The position numbers and the translations under genes are program-made. Of a stretch of 64,000 nucleotides of DNA, positions 61,801-64,000 are shown in pieces. Where the stretch lies: assembly GCF_004362515.1 (NCBI RefSeq), contig NZ_SNXU01000001.1, positions 3,720,001 to 3,784,000 on the forward strand, written 5' to 3'. Under the pieces are notes generated by a model. That model saw only the letters and a program-made list of their open reading frames with translations, had not been told where the DNA came from and did not search any database. Positions within the stretch are counted from its first letter, which is position 1. Each line of letters opens with the position of its first letter. Origin of the DNA: Actinokineospora alba (GTDB lineage Bacteria > Actinomycetota > Actinomycetes > Mycobacteriales > Pseudonocardiaceae).

Positions 61801-63389
61801 CGCGGGGCAACCGAATCCGCCGCGAGACCCCCAGCGGCGCGGTCAGCGAATGGGAGTACGACGCGGCCGGCAACGCCGTGGCACTGTTCACCGGCGGCAG
61901 GCGGATGTCGTTCGGCTACGATGCGGCAGGTCGGGAGGTCCACCGCACGCTCGACTCCGGTACGGCGCTCGCCCAGGATTGGGATGCCAACCACCGCCTG
62001 CGGTCGCAGACACTCACCGCACGTGGCATGAACGTCCAGCGACGGGACTACCAGTACCGGCTGGACGGGTGCCTGACCGCGGTCGACGACCGGATCGCGG
62101 GCGCACGCCGCTACGACCTGGACCCGGCGGGTCGTGTCACCGCGGTGCACGGCGCCGGGTGGACCGAGCGCTACGCCTACGACGCCGCGGGCAATCTCAC
62201 CCAGGCGGCGTGGCCCGGCGAGCATCCCGCTGAGGGAACACGGGAGTACACGGGAACCAGGGTCCGCCGGTCGGGCACCGTCCACTTCGAACACGATGTG
62301 CAGGGGCGGGTCCTGCTTCGGCGGCAGCGTGCTCTTTCCGGCCAGATCCGGGCGTGGACCTACACCTGGGACGCTGAAGACCGCTTGGTCGCCGTCACCA
62401 CCCCGGACGGCGCCCGGTGGCGCTATCGCTACGACGGTCTGGGAAGGCGCACCGCCAAGCAGCGACTGGCCTCGACCGGCACCGAGGTGGTCGAGCAGGT
62501 CGACTTCGCCTGGGACGGTCTCGTCCTCGCCGAGCAGACCACGTCCGGAGCGGTTCTCGACGGACCCGACCCGGCGGAACGCACCACCACGTGGGAGTTC
62601 GAGCCGGGCACGTTCCGGCCGGTCGCGCAGCGGGAACGGGTTCGCACCTCACCGCAGACGTGGATCGACGCGCAGTTCTACGCCCTGATAACCGACCTGA
62701 TCGGCACGCCGACGGAGATGGTCGACTCGGACGGCGCACTGGCGTGGCGTTCGCAGACCACGCTGTGGGGTGCCGCCTTGGCTGGGCTGGGTGGGGGTCC
62801 GTACTGCCCGCTGCGGTTTCCCGGTCAATACCACGACGTGGAAACCGGGCTCAACTACAACGTCCACCGCTACTACGACCCGGCCACCGGGCACTACGGT
62901 TCCGCCGACCCGCTTGGCCTGCTGGCGGGACCGAACCCGTTCGCCTACGTCGGCAACCCGACGCTTCGGTCGGACCCGTTGGGCCTCACGGATTGCGCGC
63001 GGGCCAAGAAGCTGGCGAACAAGACCAGCGAGCGCGCGCGGAACGGCAGCGTCCGGGAGGCGCCGAACTATCATGGGCGGCTTTCGCGGGAACGCGAACT
63101 CGAGATCCTGTCCAACCCGGACGGCGTCTACCACTCGACGGGTTCGGGCGGCCGGTTCATCTACCGCCAGGGCGACGACATCGTGATCACCGAAGGTCCT
63201 GGAAGCAAGGCGGGCCAGTTGGTGACCAGTTACGGGCCATCCGGTCCGCGCGGTGACAGCGGTGCGGCGATCTTCGGCGGGTCCTCGGCTGATCCTGGGA
63301 TGCCTATCACCCACGACATGATCGTCAACGGGACGATCCCGACACCGGATGGCGGGACCGTTCCGCCCGCCATCCAGATCCTTCCCTAA
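58872..63389 (+). CDS. RHS-repeat polymorphic toxin with type VII-style N-domain
   Basis: 1505 residues. Residues about 1-240 are a helical ESX-type N-domain with WAGEAADAYRA (a WxG-like turn). Residues about 255-350 are a Ser/Thr/Pro/Gly linker. At about 357-430 lies a DUF6531-type entry (CGDPIDVASGEMLLTQDDV). At about 430-1315 are YD/RHS repeats (many GR-x-RYRYDDDGNL-type strands), which build the closed beta-cocoon. The RHS core is at about 1319-1373 (YYDPATGHYGSADPLGLLAG ... YVGNPTLRSDPLGL). The last about 130 residues are the toxin: APNYHGRLSRERELEILS, GRFIYRQGDDIVITEG, GQLVTSYGPSGPRGDSGAA. The toxin is unnamed here; the pattern suggests a BECR-type RNase, with low confidence. Confidence 0.9.
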   Translation: MTNPLIAQRQDSTTAISGIGIAESAVDLHNGIESKSWVEAGIGGVGTGLEMLSLALDPVGTLLSYAVSWLMEHVKPLSDALDWLCGDADQIAAYAQTWANVAKETGKVAEDFGNEVKNGTAGWAGEAADAYRASAALQNEQVSAAATCADSIGSTVQVVGVLVGAVREIVRDLVAECVATLIARIPQWIAEIGGTLGIATPHVVASATALIAKWVNRIKDFIKALTKSLDSLSGLLKKLDEIWAGIKKSLPGTRSPDVTPTRASDGVTSPNASTTTPSGSTSPSSASPDGSSTSPSSTTTPSGTTSPDTSTTSPSSTSPSGTTSPNGSSSTSPNGSRSQVGDDPKASARPEPNRKTCGDPIDVASGEMLLTQDDVRLGGALPLVLSRTHLSTYRIGTRFGASWASTLDQRLEVDDEGVCFVTEDGMVLVYPHPGDSPVLPAEGPRWPLLRSADGGYSVTDPESGHTRMFAAATGPIRPIISINDRNGHRVDFDRGADGVATAVRHSGGYRVDVRSEAGLVTALVLAGADEITLIRYGYDAARRLTEVINSSGAALRFDYDSAGRITRWQDRNEMWYRYGYDERGRCVLNEGADGYLSGAFEYRERLTVYTDSLGHRTEFHLNDAYQVVREVDPLGGVTLSDWDRHDRLLARTDPLGRVTRYRYDDDGNLVGIVRPDGTESSATYNALGLPLTVTEVDGAVWRRTYDDCGNLLSITDPMGAVTTFDLDAHGNVTAITDPLGAVRRVESDQAGLPVVVTDPLGASTRYSRDRFGRIAAMTDPLGGSTRLGWTIEGKLISRTQADGAVERWRYDGEGNLVEHIDPAGNTTRTAYTGFDQPAWQVGADGARLEFGYDTNLRLTSVTNPQGLVWRYTYDAVGNLAEETDFNGRRLTYSYDAAGQLVGRANGLGELVSFDRDVLGRLRAKHSGPATTSYEHDALGRMTRTTSPDADVHFERDVLGRVLAETTNGRTVRSVYDPRGNRIRRETPSGAVSEWEYDAAGNAVALFTGGRRMSFGYDAAGREVHRTLDSGTALAQDWDANHRLRSQTLTARGMNVQRRDYQYRLDGCLTAVDDRIAGARRYDLDPAGRVTAVHGAGWTERYAYDAAGNLTQAAWPGEHPAEGTREYTGTRVRRSGTVHFEHDVQGRVLLRRQRALSGQIRAWTYTWDAEDRLVAVTTPDGARWRYRYDGLGRRTAKQRLASTGTEVVEQVDFAWDGLVLAEQTTSGAVLDGPDPAERTTTWEFEPGTFRPVAQRERVRTSPQTWIDAQFYALITDLIGTPTEMVDSDGALAWRSQTTLWGAALAGLGGGPYCPLRFPGQYHDVETGLNYNVHRYYDPATGHYGSADPLGLLAGPNPFAYVGNPTLRSDPLGLTDCARAKKLANKTSERARNGSVREAPNYHGRLSRERELEILSNPDGVYHSTGSGGRFIYRQGDDIVITEGPGSKAGQLVTSYGPSGPRGDSGAAIFGGSSADPGMPITHDMIVNGTIPTPDGGTVPPAIQILP

Positions 63390-63402
63390 TAGGGTGGAGC
63401 CT

Positions 63403-64000
63403 GTGTCGGAATCCATCGGTCGGTTCGAAGTACGCCCAGGTCGCGGCCTCGCGGTCACACCACGTCTGATCATCGGAAGCCGGTCGCTGATGGTGAGCCC
63501 GTGCCAGGACGGAGCGGCCCACGAGCGGCACGTGCTGGCCACTGTGGGCAGCGGCAACTGGTACCAGTCCGAGCATGACGAGCTGCGGTTCTCGCCGTCG
63601 GAGCGGGTGCTGGAGAGTGTCTGGCTGCACATCCCCGAGGTCAACGCCGATCTCGCGGAGCCGCTGGCGCGGTGGCGGGCCCTACCGTCGACGCCGGGCA
63701 CTCTCGGGTTGGTCGGATCGGACCCGTTCGACCAGGTTCCAGCGACGACGCGCATGTTCGGTGCCGACGGGACACTCGTGTGCGCCTATGGGGCCATCGC
63801 GTCCGGGGCGGAGACTCGGCTTGAGGTCGCCGAAGGCTGCTCGGTGGTGGTCGGCGATGGTGACCTGGTTGGTTGGTTCATCGAGGATGCCGAGCGGTTC
63901 GTGGTGCGGTCGTGGGAGTTTCCGGGATCGGCGGTCGAGGACCGTGAGTTCCAAACACGCATGGCGGAGTTCTTCGACCTCGTCGCGGAACCGAACCTCG
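63403..64000 (+). CDS. Probable immunity protein of the RHS toxin (partial)
   Basis: A frame opens at GTG 63403 with GGTGGAG just upstream and stays open to the end of the window (199 residues visible; the true end lies beyond). The start reads VSESIGRFEVRPGRGLAVTP. Later features include ATVGSGNWYQSEHDEL and VVVGDGDLVGWFIEDAERF. The protein is acidic, soluble and without a signal peptide. Its position 13 bases after the RHS toxin gene is where immunity genes are normally found. I recognise no family; immunity is inferred from position. Confidence 0.7.
   Translation, partial: MSESIGRFEVRPGRGLAVTPRLIIGSRSLMVSPCQDGAAHERHVLATVGSGNWYQSEHDELRFSPSERVLESVWLHIPEVNADLAEPLARWRALPSTPGTLGLVGSDPFDQVPATTRMFGADGTLVCAYGAIASGAETRLEVAEGCSVVVGDGDLVGWFIEDAERFVVRSWEFPGSAVEDREFQTRMAEFFDLVAEPNL

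Noticed and set aside
59853..62294. 813-codon minus-strand frame opposite the RHS gene
   Set aside because: Antisense shadow generated by RHS repeat codon usage.

Overview
The window is high-GC actinobacterial DNA. The evidence points to a mycothiol-producing member of the Pseudonocardiales (Actinokineospora / Saccharothrix / Amycolatopsis-like; genus not resolvable). It carries a mycoredoxin, a mycothiol-dependent nitroreductase, paired ClpP1/ClpP2, an XRE-DUF5753/DUF397 pair, DUF3558 lipoproteins and an Eis acetyltransferase. Leaderless starts with TANNNT boxes are also visible. The backbone follows the Mycobacterium tuberculosis block Rv2477c to Rv2448c almost gene for gene: ettA, gdh, thioesterase, Rv2474c, aglA, glbO, HNH, ctaJ/DUF5130, pepN, Rv2466c, rpiB, nei, tig, clpP1, clpP2, clpX, valS. 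Lineage-specific genes are interleaved with it.

Layout. 1-15 kb: tail of a probable CtaG/CopD-type membrane protein, a DUF7218 protein, ettA, a 1749-residue TPR / degenerate-GGDEF / disordered protein, NAD-glutamate dehydrogenase, a thioesterase and an Rv2474c homologue. 14-19 kb: XRE-DUF5753 regulator with DUF397, then a minus-strand run of DUF3558 lipoprotein, alpha-glucosidase, truncated haemoglobin O and an MscS channel. 19-27 kb: HNH nuclease, an orphan gene coding for 27 copies of the pentapeptide GTRVT, ctaJ-DUF5130, a lipoprotein, a TSUP exporter, pepN and the nitroreductase. 27-36 kb: ADP-ribosylglycohydrolase, aldehyde dehydrogenase, MBL hydrolase, ComB-like phosphatase, rpiB-nei, a glycine-rich membrane protein, eis, a degenerate NUDIX protein, tRNA-Gly, tRNA-Pro, an SCO5389-family protein and an LLM oxidoreductase. 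37-42 kb: the protein-quality-control block tig, clpP1, clpP2, clpX, with a ClgR-like box and a SigR/SigH-type promoter before clpP1. 42-52 kb: esterase, class III CoA-transferase coupled to fdhD, secreted chitin-binding serine protease, FAD oxidoreductase, mycoredoxin and an FdhF/YdeP-type molybdoenzyme, with two copies of a covarying palindromic element. 52-64 kb: a probable secreted cysteine-peptidase effector, two paralogous membrane proteins, valS, and a YbaB / EspC-like / RHS-toxin / probable immunity cassette that runs off the end.

Themes. Redox and proteostasis genes share a GGAAG-N18-GTT promoter pattern (nitroreductase, clpP1). Formate/molybdenum genes (fdhD, CoA-transferase, YdeP-type enzyme) cluster within 8 kb. 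Two probable type VII-associated effector loci flank the two membrane-protein paralogues and valS. The most unusual items are the GTRVT-repeat gene at 19.9-20.6 kb, the palindromic element whose two copies covary in both arms, and the giant repeat-bearing degenerate-GGDEF protein.
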